A stretch of 64,000 nucleotides of DNA, from positions 124,001 to 188,000 of the forward strand of contig NZ_AWFX01000003.1 of the NCBI RefSeq assembly GCF_000463115.2, given 5' to 3'. This DNA is from Franconibacter helveticus LMG 23732. GTDB taxonomy: Bacteria > Pseudomonadota > Gammaproteobacteria > Enterobacterales > Enterobacteriaceae. The notes beneath the pieces are model-generated. The model did no database searches and was not told the origin of the DNA. It worked only from the letters and a program-made list of their open reading frames with translations. Made by a program: the position numbers and the translations under genes. Within the stretch, counting starts at the first letter, position 1. Every line of letters begins with the position of its first letter. Shown one piece after another: positions 41,488-51,730 of this stretch.

Positions 41488-42381
41488 ATGAATATTGCCG
41501 ATCTGGATCTCGCGTTAATTGAATTAAGCGCCGCGCAAAAAGCGCATTTTGCATGGCTGAGCAAACTGCTGGAGCTAAGCCTGCTGGGCGGCGAGCCGGA
41601 TGCGGATATCATTCATCCCCGCGCCCATCATCTGTGCCACTTCAGCCGCTGGCTGCGCAACCACCAGAACCAGCACGCCCAGCACAGCGGCTATATCAAC
41701 GACATCGAAACCGCGCATAAAACCATGCACGATAACGCCCGGGAACTGATGTACGCAATCAGCCTCAGGTCGGTTAACGCGCCTGTGCTGCGCCATTTTT
41801 ACCAGAGCCAGCAGGCGTTTATTGGCTGCATTGATAAATATCGTGAATGCTTACTGCTGTTCCGCAATATGCACGATACCCTGACCGGCCTGCCGTTGCG
41901 CCATTTGCTCTATCAGGATTTTGATTTTATTCGCGCCCGCTGTGAACGAAGCCAACAGGCGCTGTGGCTATTAATCATGGATATCGATCGTTTTAAATCC
42001 ATTAATGACACCTGGGGACACAATGCCGGCGACGATGTATTACGCAGCGTGGCGGCGACATTAAAAAAGTGCGCCCGCAAAAATGAGCGTATTTACCGTT
42101 TTGGCGGCGAAGAATTTATTATGCTGCTGGAAGTGGCGGGAGAAAATGAAGCGCAGCAGGCGGGTTCCCGTATTTGTCATTATCTGGCGCGCCACCCGGC
42201 GGGTATTAAAGAGGATATTATCACCGTCACCGTGACCGGCGGATTAACGCGGGTCGGTGGTAATGAGACGTTGCATCAGGCCATCGGGCGCGCCGATAAA
42301 GCGATGTATTTTGGCAAAAATAATGGACGCAACCAGTGCGTGATGATCCACCAGAACGGCGATATACAGCAGCTAAAGTAA
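41488..42381 (+). CDS. DgcZ-like diguanylate cyclase with zinc-binding CZB domain
   Basis: This is a 297-residue protein. The N-terminal CZB domain has H20, C49, H76 and H80, matching the three-His/one-Cys zinc site of E. coli DgcZ (YdeH). A C-terminal GGDEF domain holds DIDRFKSINDTWGHNAGDDV and GGEEF at residues 206-210. It would make cyclic-di-GMP under zinc control in the cytosol. The upstream RxxD product-inhibition site reads RKNE, so feedback inhibition may be absent. It lies between patA and aer, unlike E. coli dgcZ. No sigma-28 promoter is seen. Confidence 0.9.
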   Translation: MNIADLDLALIELSAAQKAHFAWLSKLLELSLLGGEPDADIIHPRAHHLCHFSRWLRNHQNQHAQHSGYINDIETAHKTMHDNARELMYAISLRSVNAPVLRHFYQSQQAFIGCIDKYRECLLLFRNMHDTLTGLPLRHLLYQDFDFIRARCERSQQALWLLIMDIDRFKSINDTWGHNAGDDVLRSVAATLKKCARKNERIYRFGGEEFIMLLEVAGENEAQQAGSRICHYLARHPAGIKEDIITVTVTGGLTRVGGNETLHQAIGRADKAMYFGKNNGRNQCVMIHQNGDIQQLK

Positions 42382-42507
42382 ACGTAACCCGGCGCAATTA
42401 ACGTAATAATTACGCAAGTAAATAGTGTCGACGCGGAACAATCGGCTAAATCCGCAGAAAAAATGCGGCTGATAGCACAAATTACGCGCTTTGCCGGACT
42501 TTATCGT

Positions 42508-42534
42508 TAAAGTAAATTCACGCAGCGCCGAAAT
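42508..42534 (+). promoter_or_regulatory. Sigma-28 (FliA) promoter of aer
   Basis: TAAAGTAA, an 11-base spacer and GCCGAAAT closely match the flagellar class III promoter (TAAAGTTT-N11-GCCGATAA). It lies 53 bases upstream of the aer start. Confidence 0.85.
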
Positions 42535-42586
42535 AACAAGGCAGAAAAAATATTAACAATTGGATAACCTGCCTAAGGAAGCTGCT

Positions 42587-44119
42587 ATGTCTTCACAGCC
42601 CCCCGTCACCCAGCGCGAGCTGACGCTGGATGACAATACCACCCTCATGTCTACCACCGATCTGCAAAGCTACATTACCCACGCCAACGATACTTTTGTG
42701 CAGGTGAGCGGCTACACGCTGCGAGAACTGACCGGCAGCCCCCATAACCTGGTGCGTCATCCTGATATGCCTAAAGCGGCGTTCGCCGACATGTGGTACA
42801 CGCTGAAGCAGGGCGAACCCTGGACCGGCATCGTAAAAAATCGCTGTAAAAATGGCGACCACTACTGGGTGCGGGCAAATGCCATTCCGGTTGTGCGCAA
42901 CGGTAAAACCACCGGCTATATGTCGATACGCACCAAAGCCACTGCCGAGGAGATTGAAGCCGTCACGCCGCTTTATAAGGCATTACGCGAAGGCAAAGCG
43001 AACCGTCGGCTCTATAAAGGGTTGGTGCTGCGTAAAGGGTGGCTCGGCACGCTGCCGACGCTGCCGCTGCGCTGGCGCGTGCGCGGCGTGATGAGCGCCA
43101 TTTTTCTCGTCTGGTTCGCCGCCATGCTGCTTACCGGGCAGAGCGGCGGTTCGCTGCTGGTTTCCGCTATCGTTAGCGCCGTGCTGATGGCGCTGGGCTG
43201 CGCCGCGTTTGAATGGCAGATAGTCCGCCCGGTAAGCAACGTGGCGCGGCAGGCGCTGAGCGTGGCGACCGGCGAGCGCCAGAGCATTGATCAGCTCAAC
43301 CGCGCCGATGAGATTGGCGTAACGCTGCGCGCCGTAGGTCAGCTTGGCCTGATGTGCCGCTGGTTGATTAACGACGTGTCAAGCCAGGTGGTCAACGTGC
43401 GCAGCGGCAGCGAAACGCTGGCCCGCGGCAATGACGATTTAAATGAGCGTACCCGCCAGACGGTGGTGAACGTGCAGCAGACCGTCGCCACCATGAACCA
43501 GATGGCGGCTTCGGTACAGAGCAACTCCGAAACAGCGGTCGCCGCGAATAAGCTTTCCAGCGCGGCGAGCGAAGCAGCCATGCACGGCGGGCAGGCGATG
43601 GAAACGGTGGTGAATACCATGGATGAGATTGCCGACAGCACCCAGCGTATCGGCTCCATCACCTCACTGATTAACGACATCGCTTTCCAGACCAACATTC
43701 TGGCGCTTAACGCGGCAGTGGAAGCCGCCAGAGCCGGCGAGCAGGGCAAAGGCTTTGCTGTAGTGGCAGGCGAAGTGCGCCATCTGGCGAGCCGCAGCGC
43801 TAACGCGGCGAATGATATTCGCAAGCTGATAGAAGCAAGCTCCAGCAAGGTGGAGTCCGGCGCGGTTCAGGTGCATGCGGCTGGCCGCACGATGCAGGAT
43901 ATTGTCAACCAGGTACAAAACGTGACGCAGCTTATCAGCCAGATAAGCCAGGCGACGTCGGAACAGGCTGGCGGCCTGGCCGATCTTACCCGCGCCGTCA
44001 CGGAGCTGGATGCCATTACCCAGAAAAACGCAGGCCTGGTGGAGGAGAGCGCTCAGGTCTCTGCGATGGTGAAACACCGCGCCGCCCGTCTGGAAGACGC
44101 GGTCACCGTTTTGCATTAA
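42587..44119 (+). CDS. aer: Aer, aerotaxis receptor
   Basis: This is a 510-residue redox sensor. The N-terminal PAS domain (about 15-120; [20 protein letters not shown]) binds FAD. A hydrophobic membrane anchor (about 165-210), HAMP-like segment and methyl-accepting signalling domain ([20 protein letters not shown]) follow. It steers cells toward preferred oxygen or redox levels through CheW/CheA. No C-terminal NWETF tail is present, as expected for Aer. The ATG at 42587 (MSSQPPVTQ) has AAGGA at 7-base spacing. Driven by a sigma-28 promoter. Confidence 0.96.
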   Translation: MSSQPPVTQRELTLDDNTTLMSTTDLQSYITHANDTFVQVSGYTLRELTGSPHNLVRHPDMPKAAFADMWYTLKQGEPWTGIVKNRCKNGDHYWVRANAIPVVRNGKTTGYMSIRTKATAEEIEAVTPLYKALREGKANRRLYKGLVLRKGWLGTLPTLPLRWRVRGVMSAIFLVWFAAMLLTGQSGGSLLVSAIVSAVLMALGCAAFEWQIVRPVSNVARQALSVATGERQSIDQLNRADEIGVTLRAVGQLGLMCRWLINDVSSQVVNVRSGSETLARGNDDLNERTRQTVVNVQQTVATMNQMAASVQSNSETAVAANKLSSAASEAAMHGGQAMETVVNTMDEIADSTQRIGSITSLINDIAFQTNILALNAAVEAARAGEQGKGFAVVAGEVRHLASRSANAANDIRKLIEASSSKVESGAVQVHAAGRTMQDIVNQVQNVTQLISQISQATSEQAGGLADLTRAVTELDAITQKNAGLVEESAQVSAMVKHRAARLEDAVTVLH

Positions 44120-44126
44120 CCCTTTC

Positions 44127-44145
44127 GGGCGGCGCGCCGCCGCCC
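44127..44145 (+). terminator. aer terminator
   Basis: Perfect 7-bp stem GGGCGGC / GCCGCCC with a 5-base loop, followed by TTATTTTCCTTTTG. It begins 7 bases after the aer stop. Confidence 0.8.
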
Positions 44146-44444
44146 TTATTTTCCTTTTGTGCTTTTTTCTTCTTCACCACGGTTTTAAATAACCGCCCGC
44201 CATATTGTGAATTTATTATTTTAAAGTTGTTAATAAATCTTTAAATAAAAAAGCCCGCTTTACTCAACAGGCGCGTCAGCCCTGGCCCGGTAAATAATAT
44301 ACCTTATTTAAGTATGGCTAATTATTATTTGAGAAACCTTAAAATCATTATGGAAATAAATAAACTGGTCGATCAATAGCCAAAAATCAATAGATTCCAG
44401 CTATCAAAGCGAAGCGGTAAGCAAGAAAAAAACGATCAAAAACG

Positions 44445-44471
44445 TAAAGCCGGGCGGAATGTTACCGATAA
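44445..44471 (+). promoter_or_regulatory. Sigma-28 (FliA) promoter of the second chemoreceptor
   Basis: TAAAGCCG, an 11-base spacer and ACCGATAA fit the class III flagellar consensus well. The start codon is about 106 bases downstream. Confidence 0.85.
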
Positions 44472-44577
44472 ACCTTCTGTCGCTCCCCTGTTCGGTGAAT
44501 TGCCGCTTATCTGACCGCATTGTCTTGCGCGGCATTCCCGTTCCGTCAGCTTAATTAACCCGCTTAACGGAGAAAAT

Positions 44578-46128
44578 ATGTCTTTCCGCGATGTAAAAAT
44601 AAGCACTAAATTAATTCTTGCCTTCGCTTTCTTAATTATTCTGCTGATTGTGAGCGCTTCTCTTTCACTGCTGAGCCTCAGTCAGGCGAATAACAATATT
44701 CAGGGCATTGTGAATAAGGATTATCCCGCCACGGTAAAAGCTAACCAGCTAATAGAAACCTTTCAGACTTTTGTCAGCACGCAACAGCTGATGCTGCTGG
44801 ATGAAAATCGCCGTTGGGCGCAGGATTCGGAAAAGCAGCTTAACGCATTGAGCGCCCGCATTACCGCACTGCTTGCCGAGCTGCAAAAGAGCCTGCCGGA
44901 TGAAGAGTCGCAGCGCGCCCTGGCGCAAATCCGCGAGATTCGCCAGCAGTACATTGACTCCCGTATGCGCATTCTCACTGCGGTGCAAAACAATAACCGC
45001 GACGCGGCGCTGGAGGAGATGATGTCCACCACGCTTGCCTTACAGCTCAGCTACAAAGAGAAAGTGCAGTCGCTGATAGCTATCCAGAACCACCAGATGG
45101 TTGAAGCGGGCGGGCATGTGGCGAAAAGTTACAGTAACAACCGCGCTATGCTGATTGGCCTTGCGCTGCTCTCTATCGTGCTCGGCACGGCTATCGCGGC
45201 GCTGATTATTCGCGCCATTACCGCGCCGCTCGGCGAGGCGGTGCGTTTTGCCGAAGCGATTGCCGAAGGGGATTTAACCCGCAGCGTAGAGACGCAGCGC
45301 CGCGATGAAACCGGCCTGCTGCTAAACGCGCTGATGGAGATGAAATCGCGGCTACAGGCGATTGTCGAAGAGGTGCAAAACGGCGCGGAAACCATTTCGT
45401 CCGCCGCTTCGCAGATTGTCGCCGGCAACCAGGATTTGGCCGCGCGCACTGAAGAACAGGCAAGCTCGGTAGAAGAGACGGCGGCGTCGATGGAGCAGAT
45501 GACTTCCACCATCAAAAATACCTACGACAACACCAGTGTTGCGACAAAGCTCTCAACCGAGGCGGCCAGCACGGTGAAAAACAATGGTCAGATGATGCGC
45601 CAGGTGACGGATAAAATGCGCCTGATTAACGAGACCTCAAACCGGATGTCGGAAATCATTAATCTTATCGACGCCATCGCTTTCCAGACCAACATCCTCG
45701 CGCTTAATGCCGCCGTAGAAGCCGCGCGGGCAGGAGAACACGGGCGCGGCTTTGCCGTAGTGGCAGGCGAAGTGCGCCAGCTGGCGCAAAAAAGCGCCTC
45801 TTCGGCGAGCGAAATCCGTACGCTGATTGAGAACTCCACCAGCCAGACACGAGAAGGCATGGGGCTGGTTGAGCAGGCGAGCGGGCTGCTAAACGGCATG
45901 GTGACAAACGTGGAGGAGATGAACCATATCCTGCATGAAATCGCCCAGGCGAGCCGCGAGCAGAGCGACGGCATTACCCAAATCAATACCGCCATCGGCA
46001 TGATTGACACCACCACGCAGCAAAACTCCAGCCTGGTGGAAGAGTCGGTCGCCGCCGCCGCGTCGCTAAACGACCAGGCGCATCAGTTAAAAGCGCTGGT
46101 GAAGGTGTTCCGTCTGCGCGCCGCCTGA
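44578..46128 (+). CDS. Methyl-accepting chemotaxis protein
   Basis: This is a 516-residue transmembrane chemoreceptor. TM1 is at about 11-31, a periplasmic four-helix-bundle sensor at about 32-187, TM2 at about 188-210, HAMP to ~265, then the cytoplasmic hairpin with [20 protein letters not shown] around residue 365-385. The ligand is unknown. There is no NWETF/NWESF C-terminal pentapeptide (ends KVFRLRAA), so methylation would depend on other receptors. It is tandem to aer with its own sigma-28 promoter. An E. coli counterpart at this locus is absent. Confidence 0.93.
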   Translation: MSFRDVKISTKLILAFAFLIILLIVSASLSLLSLSQANNNIQGIVNKDYPATVKANQLIETFQTFVSTQQLMLLDENRRWAQDSEKQLNALSARITALLAELQKSLPDEESQRALAQIREIRQQYIDSRMRILTAVQNNNRDAALEEMMSTTLALQLSYKEKVQSLIAIQNHQMVEAGGHVAKSYSNNRAMLIGLALLSIVLGTAIAALIIRAITAPLGEAVRFAEAIAEGDLTRSVETQRRDETGLLLNALMEMKSRLQAIVEEVQNGAETISSAASQIVAGNQDLAARTEEQASSVEETAASMEQMTSTIKNTYDNTSVATKLSTEAASTVKNNGQMMRQVTDKMRLINETSNRMSEIINLIDAIAFQTNILALNAAVEAARAGEHGRGFAVVAGEVRQLAQKSASSASEIRTLIENSTSQTREGMGLVEQASGLLNGMVTNVEEMNHILHEIAQASREQSDGITQINTAIGMIDTTTQQNSSLVEESVAAAASLNDQAHQLKALVKVFRLRAA

Positions 46129-46364
46129 CCGGGGCGCTCTGAAGGCGCGGCCACATAAGCGTGGCCGCGTTGATGGCGCGCCAGTCAACCTGCGCCGTAC
46201 TAATCCGGCCGACAGAATGCGCTTTGATGGCGCGCGCCGCGACTGCGCCCTGGCAACCCGCGGGGCATTATCGCTACGGGTTACTGCCCGGTGACGCCAG
46301 CAGCGCGTTAATCGGGCGCTTAACGTATAACAGCACGTTGATGCAGGGCTTCTTCAGGAAGCCC
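46129..46364. other. MCP-yqjI convergent interval with hairpins
   Basis: 236 bases with two hairpins: CGCGGCCAC / GTGGCCGCG near 46147-46169 after the chemoreceptor, and AGGGCTTC / GAAGCCCT at 46345-46365 at the yqjI stop. Neither has a T-run. The open frame at 46161-46379 has no ribosome-binding site and is not called. Confidence 0.45.
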
Positions 46365-46928
46365 TTAATCGAGTTGTGAAATTTCCAGCGCGGTTTTGTC
46401 GAGCAGGCCAACAATCTTTTTCAGCGTGGCGGGTTCAATGGGCGCCTGGTTTACTTTCAAATCCAGCACCGCTTTCAGGTTTTCCAGCGCCCGTTTCATC
46501 TCCGGGTTCTTACGCAGTTCGTGGCCAATTATGCGGGCTTTTACGCGCGCATGGATATGCTCAAGGTGATCGCTGTTCTCTGCAAGCCAGGCTCGGCCTG
46601 TTTCTGTGATCACAATTTTTTTGCGCCCGCCTTCCTCTTCACTCAGTGAAATAAGCTGCTGATCCTGCAAAAAATCCAGCGTCGGGTAGATGACGCCGGG
46701 GCTGGGGGTATAGTTGCCGCCCGTTAACGCTTCTATCTCTTTAATTAATTCATAACCGTGGCTGGCGCCGCGGGTCAAAATATCCAGCATGACCAGGCGC
46801 AGCTCGCCGTGACCAAAGAAGCGCGGGCGGCGAGAGTGGCTCTCTTCATGCCCTCCATGCCCGTGGCGGCCACGGCGCAGGCCGTGCGCGTCGTTATGAT
46901 GAGCGTGATAGTGATGAAAGTGTCGCAT
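46365..46928 (-). CDS. yqjI: YqjI, metal-responsive PadR-family repressor
   Basis: This is a 187-residue PadR regulator. A histidine-rich N-terminus (residues 1-40, about a dozen His, no Cys) precedes the winged-helix core RFFGHGELRLVMLDILTRG and GNYTPSPGVIYPTLDFLQDQ, and a helical C-terminal dimerisation domain. E. coli YqjI is a nickel-sensing repressor of itself and yqjH. The E. coli N-terminus also carries many cysteines; this one does not. Divergent from yqjH. Confidence 0.93.
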   Translation of the reverse strand: MRHFHHYHAHHNDAHGLRRGRHGHGGHEESHSRRPRFFGHGELRLVMLDILTRGASHGYELIKEIEALTGGNYTPSPGVIYPTLDFLQDQQLISLSEEEGGRKKIVITETGRAWLAENSDHLEHIHARVKARIIGHELRKNPEMKRALENLKAVLDLKVNQAPIEPATLKKIVGLLDKTALEISQLD

Positions 46929-47187
46929 GTCTGTTTCTCATATAATTTAGATATATCTATTTATATCGAATAGTAAGGCTTTTGCAAATTTCACAAAGGT
47001 TAAAAGTATTAATATCCTACTACTTCATTGATTTTAATTTGTTTTTATTTGTTGATTGTCATTCTGTGCCGTGAAGCCAGCATGCTATCTAAAAAAAACT
47101 TGCAATGCTGCTTAATAGCAACCATTATCATTTACGACAATTTTAGATATATCGTAATCTCTTTACCTTCACACTGGCAGGTCAGAC
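46929..47187. promoter_or_regulatory. yqjI-yqjH divergent control region
   Basis: A 259-base AT-rich region. The palindrome AGATATATCT occurs at 46949-46958 near yqjI, and a second TTTTAGATATATCG occurs near yqjH, where TACGA/TCGTA arms span 47133-47156. These two related boxes are likely YqjI operators. A partial Fur box, AACCATTATCATTT, is at 47120-47133. All three fit metal-responsive control of both genes. Confidence 0.65.
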
Positions 47188-47955
47188 ATGAACCAGGTTA
47201 CTCCTTATCCGCAGCGCGTACGCAACGAACTGCGTTTTCGTGAAATAACCGTACTTAGCACGGAGCGCGTAAGCGGTTTTCAGCGCATTGTTTTTGGCGG
47301 CGAGTCGCTGGCGGGCTTTACCTCTCGCGGCTTCGACGACCACATCAAACTCTTTTTCCCGCAGCCGGGTACAGAATTTGTGCCGCCGCAGGTCACTGAC
47401 GAAGGGATTGTCTGGTCTGGCGATGTGCGTCCGCCTTCGCGTGACTACACGCCGCTGTTTAACGCAGAGCGGCAGGAACTCACCATCGATTTTTACGTGC
47501 ATGACGCGGGCGCGGCGAGCGACTGGGCGGTGAAGGCGAAGCCTGGCGATAAACTCTGTATCGGCGGCCCGCGCGGCTCGCTGGTGGTGCCGGAAAATTA
47601 CGGCTGGCAGCTTTACGTCTGTGATGAATCCGGCATGCCGGCCCTGCGCCGTCGCCTGGAAACCTTAAGCGCGCTGAACAACGCGGTGAAGGTGAAAGCC
47701 ATCGTTACCCTCAGCGACCCGGCGTTGAAAAGCTACCTGGCGCACCTGACGCAGTTTGATATCGACTGGGTTATCGGCCACGATGAACAGGCAGTGGCGC
47801 AGCGGCTGGCGGCCCTGAACGTGCCGCAGCAGGATTACTTCCTCTGGATAACCGGCGAAGGCAAGGTGGTAAAACGCCTGTGCGAGCCGTTTGAAGGCAA
47901 AGTGGACGCCCAACTGCTGCGCGCGCAGGCCTACTGGCACAGCAAAAACGACTGA
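47188..47955 (+). CDS. yqjH: YqjH, NADPH-dependent ferric-chelate reductase
   Basis: This is a 255-residue siderophore-interacting (SIP) family flavoprotein. It has the FAD-binding domain with RPPSRDYTPLFN (about 91-102) and a C-terminal NAD(P)H domain with YVCDESGMPALRR. It reduces ferric siderophores to release iron in the cytosol. The neighbour yqjI and a partial Fur box suggest nickel and iron control as in E. coli. A GGCAG start context is weak, but the MNQVTPYPQRVRNEL start matches the family. Confidence 0.95.
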   Translation: MNQVTPYPQRVRNELRFREITVLSTERVSGFQRIVFGGESLAGFTSRGFDDHIKLFFPQPGTEFVPPQVTDEGIVWSGDVRPPSRDYTPLFNAERQELTIDFYVHDAGAASDWAVKAKPGDKLCIGGPRGSLVVPENYGWQLYVCDESGMPALRRRLETLSALNNAVKVKAIVTLSDPALKSYLAHLTQFDIDWVIGHDEQAVAQRLAALNVPQQDYFLWITGEGKVVKRLCEPFEGKVDAQLLRAQAYWHSKND

Positions 47956-47962
47956 TCTCACA

Positions 47963-47991
47963 GCGGGGAAAAGCCGTACGCTTTTTCCCGC
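47963..47991 (+). terminator. yqjH terminator
   Basis: GCGGGGAAAA and TTTTTCCCGC form a long stem around GCCGTACGC, starting 8 bases after the yqjH stop. Confidence 0.7.
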
Positions 47992-48071
47992 CAATACCCC
48001 TTCTTTTTTTAACGCTTCCGGACGTATAATCCCCGCCCTTTGCTACTTTTTAACCACTTTCCGGAAGCACT

Positions 48072-50240
48072 ATGAGTTCCCTTAGCCTTATCCAGCCCGA
48101 CCGCGATCTCTTTTCGTGGCCGCAGTACTGGGCCGCCTGTTTTGGCCCGGCGCCGTTTTTACCCATGTCACGTGAAGAGATGGATCAACTTGGCTGGGAC
48201 AGCTGCGACATTATCCTGGTGACGGGCGACGCCTACGTTGACCATCCGAGCTTCGGCATGGCGATTTGCGGACGCATGCTGGAAGCGCAGGGCTTCCGTG
48301 TGGGCATCATCGCCCAGCCGGACTGGTCGGGCAAAGAAGACTTTATGCGTCTTGGCAAACCGAACCTGTTCTTCGGCGTCACCGCGGGCAACATGGACTC
48401 GATGATCAACCGCTACACCGCTGACCGCAAGCTGCGCCACGACGACGCCTATACCCCGGATAACGAAGCGGGCAAGCGCCCGGACCGCGCCACGCTGGTG
48501 TATACCCAGCGCTGTAAAGAAGCCTGGCGCGACGTGCCGGTTATCCTCGGCGGCATTGAAGCGAGCCTGCGCCGCACCGCGCATTACGACTACTGGTCCG
48601 ATACGGTGCGCCGGTCGGTGCTGGTGGATTCCAAAGCCGACATGCTCATTTTCGGCAATGGCGAACGCCCGCTGGTGGAAGTGGCGCATCGCCTGGCGGC
48701 GGGGGAGGCGGTGAGCGAAATTCGCGACGTGCGCAACACGGCCATTATGCTGAAAGAGGCGCTGCCGGGCTGGGCGGGCGTTGATTCCACGCGCCTTGAC
48801 ACGCCAGGGCGCATCGACCCCATTCCCCACCCCTATGGCGAAGATTTGCCGTGCGCTGACAAAGGCAAGCCCGCCGTGCAGAAGCAGGAAGCCAAAGCGG
48901 TAACCGTGCAGCCGCCGCGCCCGAAGCCGTGGGAGAAAACCTATGTGTTGCTGCCATCGTTCGAAAAGGTGAAAGCGGACAAAGTGCTCTACGCGCACGC
49001 GTCGCGCATTCTGCACCATGAAACCAACCCCGGCTGCGCCCGCGCGCTGATGCAAAAGCATGGCGATCGTTATATCTGGATCAACCCGCCCGCTATCCCG
49101 CTTTCAACCGAAGAGATGGACAGCGTTTTCGCGCTGCCTTACCAGCGCGTGCCGCACCCGGCCTACGGTAAAAAGCGCATCCCGGCGTATGAGATGATTC
49201 GCTTCTCCATTAATATCATGCGCGGCTGTTTCGGCGGCTGTTCGTTCTGCTCTATTACCGAGCACGAAGGGCGAATAATTCAGAGCCGTTCCGAAGAGTC
49301 AATCATCAACGAGATCGAAGCGATTCGCGACACGGTGCCCGGTTTTACCGGCGTGATTTCCGATCTTGGCGGCCCGACGGCGAACATGTATATGCTGCGC
49401 TGCAAATCGCCGCGCGCGGAGCAAACCTGTCGCCGCCTGTCGTGCGTTTATCCGGATATCTGCCCGCATATGGATACCGATCATACGCCGACGATCAATC
49501 TCTACCGCCGCGCGCGCGATCTGAAGGGCATCAAAAAGATCCTGATCGCCTCCGGCGTGCGTTACGATCTTGCCGTAGAGGATCCGCGCTATGTTAAAGA
49601 GCTGGCGACCCATCACGTTGGCGGTTATCTGAAGATAGCGCCGGAGCATACCGAAGAAGGCCCGCTGTCTAAAATGATGAAGCCGGGCATGGGCAGCTAC
49701 GATCGCTTCAAAGAACTTTTTGATACTTACTCGAAAGAGGCGGGCAAAGAGCAGTATTTGATCCCCTATTTTATCTCCGCGCATCCTGGCACGCGCGATG
49801 AAGATATGGTGAATCTGGCGCTTTGGCTCAAGCAGCGCCGCTTCCGTCTTGATCAGGTGCAGAACTTCTATCCTTCGCCGCTCGCCAATTCGACCACCAT
49901 GTATTACACCGGTAAAAACCCGCTCGGGAAAATTGGTTATAAAAGCGAAGAGGTGGTTGTGCCGCGCGGCGATCGCCAGCGTCGTTTACATAAAGCGCTG
50001 CTGCGCTACCATGACCCGGCCAACTGGCCGCTGATCCGCGAAGCGCTGGAAGCGATGGGCAAAAAACACCTGATTGGTTCGCGCCGCGACTGCCTGGTGC
50101 CTGCGCCCACGCTTGATGAAATGCGCGAGGCGAAGCGCCAGAACCGCAACACCCGGCCTGCGCTGACCAAGCACACGCCGGTTGCGCATCAGCGCCAGCA
50201 GCCGGCGCTGAAAAAAACGCGCCGCGCGAAAGCGCAGTAA
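48072..50240 (+). CDS. ygiQ: YgiQ, radical SAM protein
   Basis: This is a 722-residue UPF0313/YgiQ-family protein. The radical-SAM cluster motif is GCFGGCSFC with Cys386, Cys390 and Cys393. An N-terminal B12-binding-like domain (about 40-200) and a C-terminal ~150-residue YgiQ-specific region precede a basic tail. The substrate is unknown. In E. coli it lies near dkgA and ftsP; here it follows yqjH directly, marking a rearrangement. Confidence 0.95.
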   Translation: MSSLSLIQPDRDLFSWPQYWAACFGPAPFLPMSREEMDQLGWDSCDIILVTGDAYVDHPSFGMAICGRMLEAQGFRVGIIAQPDWSGKEDFMRLGKPNLFFGVTAGNMDSMINRYTADRKLRHDDAYTPDNEAGKRPDRATLVYTQRCKEAWRDVPVILGGIEASLRRTAHYDYWSDTVRRSVLVDSKADMLIFGNGERPLVEVAHRLAAGEAVSEIRDVRNTAIMLKEALPGWAGVDSTRLDTPGRIDPIPHPYGEDLPCADKGKPAVQKQEAKAVTVQPPRPKPWEKTYVLLPSFEKVKADKVLYAHASRILHHETNPGCARALMQKHGDRYIWINPPAIPLSTEEMDSVFALPYQRVPHPAYGKKRIPAYEMIRFSINIMRGCFGGCSFCSITEHEGRIIQSRSEESIINEIEAIRDTVPGFTGVISDLGGPTANMYMLRCKSPRAEQTCRRLSCVYPDICPHMDTDHTPTINLYRRARDLKGIKKILIASGVRYDLAVEDPRYVKELATHHVGGYLKIAPEHTEEGPLSKMMKPGMGSYDRFKELFDTYSKEAGKEQYLIPYFISAHPGTRDEDMVNLALWLKQRRFRLDQVQNFYPSPLANSTTMYYTGKNPLGKIGYKSEEVVVPRGDRQRRLHKALLRYHDPANWPLIREALEAMGKKHLIGSRRDCLVPAPTLDEMREAKRQNRNTRPALTKHTPVAHQRQQPALKKTRRAKAQ

Positions 50241-50244
50241 AAGA

Positions 50245-50264
50245 AACCCCTCTTCGGCGGGGTT
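50245..50264 (+). terminator. ygiQ terminator
   Basis: AACCCC / GGGGTT stem with an 8-base TCTTCGGC loop, followed by TTTTG. It starts just after the ygiQ stop and lies between it and the convergent transporter gene. Confidence 0.8.
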
Positions 50265-50275
50265 TTTGTTGGCGA

Positions 50276-51730
50276 TCAGTAAAGTCCGAGCAGTTTCCAC
50301 CAGGCAAGGCCGAGCGTCAGAAAAATCGCCTGGTTAAAGAGGCTGATGACAAAACCGGCGCGCCACCAGACGCCGGTCGGCACGTAGCCTGCGCCAAATA
50401 AAATCGGGCCGCGCGCATGGGTGTACTGCGTGAGCGAACAGTAGAGGCTGCTGGTGAAGGCGAGCATCAGCGCCATGGGAGCCGCAGGAATATTCAGGTT
50501 CAGCCCCACGCCAAGAAACACCGCATAGAGCGCGGCGATCTGGGCGTTGCCGCTTGCAAAAAAGTAGTGCGTATAGAAATAGGCGGCATTGAGCAACAGC
50601 AGCACCAGCACCCAACTGGTGCCCTGCATCATATGGCCGATGCTGTCGCCAATCAGGTTGCCAAACCAGCCTGTAAAACCGAGTTTTTTCAGCTGGTTCG
50701 CCATCATCAGTAGCGCGGCGAACCAGATAAGCGTATCCCAGGCGCCTTTCTCGCTCTTCACATCTTCCCAGCTTAATACGCCTGAAAGCAGCAGCAGCGA
50801 CAGCCCGACAAACGAGGCGGTGGTCGGGTCCACGCCGAGCTGGCCGCCAAAAATCCACAGCACCAGCAACGTGACGACGGTAGCAAGCATCAACCATTCG
50901 CCGCGTTTCATCGGCCCCATTTGTGAAAGCTCGTTTCGGGCGATGCGCGGCGCGTCCGGCGTGTGTTTGATTTCCGGGCGCGTGAGCCAGTAGACCAGCA
51001 GCGGCACCGCCGCCAGCGACGCCAGACAGGGAACCAGCGCGGCCAGGAACCAGCCGCCCCAGCTCAGGGACACGCCGGCGTTGGCGGCGAGCTTCACCGC
51101 CAGCAGATTGCCGGTGTAGCCCGTCATAAACAGCGCAGCGGTCACGTCGTTGACGTTGCCGATGCAGGTGATAAGAAAAGTGCCGATCTTTTTACGCGAA
51201 TCATCCTCCGGGCGGGAGTCGAAGCTGCGCGCCAGCGAATCGGCGATGGGATAAATCACGCCGCCGCAGCGGGCGGTATTGCTCGGCATGGCGGGGGAGA
51301 GCACCAGATCGGCAAAGGCGAGGCCATAAGCCAGCCCCAGCGTACGCTTGCCCAGCAGGCGGATCATCTGTAATGCGATGCGCCTGCCAAGACCGGTTTT
51401 GATAAAACCGCGGGCAATCATAAACGCCACCACGATAAGCCAGATAAGCGAGCTGTTCAGGTCGCTTAGCGCCGTGGCGATGGCGTCGCTCGCTTTGGTG
51501 TCTCCTGCGGCATAAGTGAGCGCGAAAAGGGTAATGCCGAGGATCCCGACGGCGCCTATCGGCAGCACCCTGGCGACAATAGCCGCAATGGTGCCGACAA
51601 AAATAATGGCGGAGCGCCAGGCGGGAGCAGTGAGGCCCTGCGGCGGCGTAAGCTGCCAGAGCGCTGCCGCGCAGAGCGTAATAATGATTAACGGCAGCCA
51701 GCGTACCCCTGCCGGTGATGAAGTAGCCAC
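50276..51730 (-). CDS. DASS-family (CitT/SLC13-like) anion transporter
   Basis: This is a 484-residue, highly hydrophobic protein of about 11-12 helices with the family motif PAMPSNTARCGGVIYPIADS near residue 147-166. It is a divalent anion:Na+ symporter/antiporter, probably for a dicarboxylate or tricarboxylate; the substrate is unclear. It is not an obvious TtdT orthologue. The start is GTG at 51730, preceded by AGGGG. Convergent with ygiQ. It has no known E. coli equivalent at this locus. Confidence 0.87.
   Translation of the reverse strand: MATSSPAGVRWLPLIIITLCAAALWQLTPPQGLTAPAWRSAIIFVGTIAAIVARVLPIGAVGILGITLFALTYAAGDTKASDAIATALSDLNSSLIWLIVVAFMIARGFIKTGLGRRIALQMIRLLGKRTLGLAYGLAFADLVLSPAMPSNTARCGGVIYPIADSLARSFDSRPEDDSRKKIGTFLITCIGNVNDVTAALFMTGYTGNLLAVKLAANAGVSLSWGGWFLAALVPCLASLAAVPLLVYWLTRPEIKHTPDAPRIARNELSQMGPMKRGEWLMLATVVTLLVLWIFGGQLGVDPTTASFVGLSLLLLSGVLSWEDVKSEKGAWDTLIWFAALLMMANQLKKLGFTGWFGNLIGDSIGHMMQGTSWVLVLLLLNAAYFYTHYFFASGNAQIAALYAVFLGVGLNLNIPAAPMALMLAFTSSLYCSLTQYTHARGPILFGAGYVPTGVWWRAGFVISLFNQAIFLTLGLAWWKLLGLY

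Larger units (their letters stand above)
44120..44577. other. aer-MCP intergenic region
   Basis: A 458-base interval. It contains the aer terminator (44127-44145), an AT-rich central stretch (44200-44420) with no supported gene, and the sigma-28 promoter of the next chemoreceptor at 44445-44471. Confidence 0.55.

Noticed and set aside
46161..46379. 72-residue plus-strand open frame after the chemoreceptor
   Set aside because: No ribosome-binding site, it overlaps hairpins and the yqjI end, and the composition is not protein-like.
47028..47243. 71-residue open frame in the yqjI-yqjH intergenic region
   Set aside because: It crosses the YqjI/Fur operator area and runs into the yqjH start in another frame.
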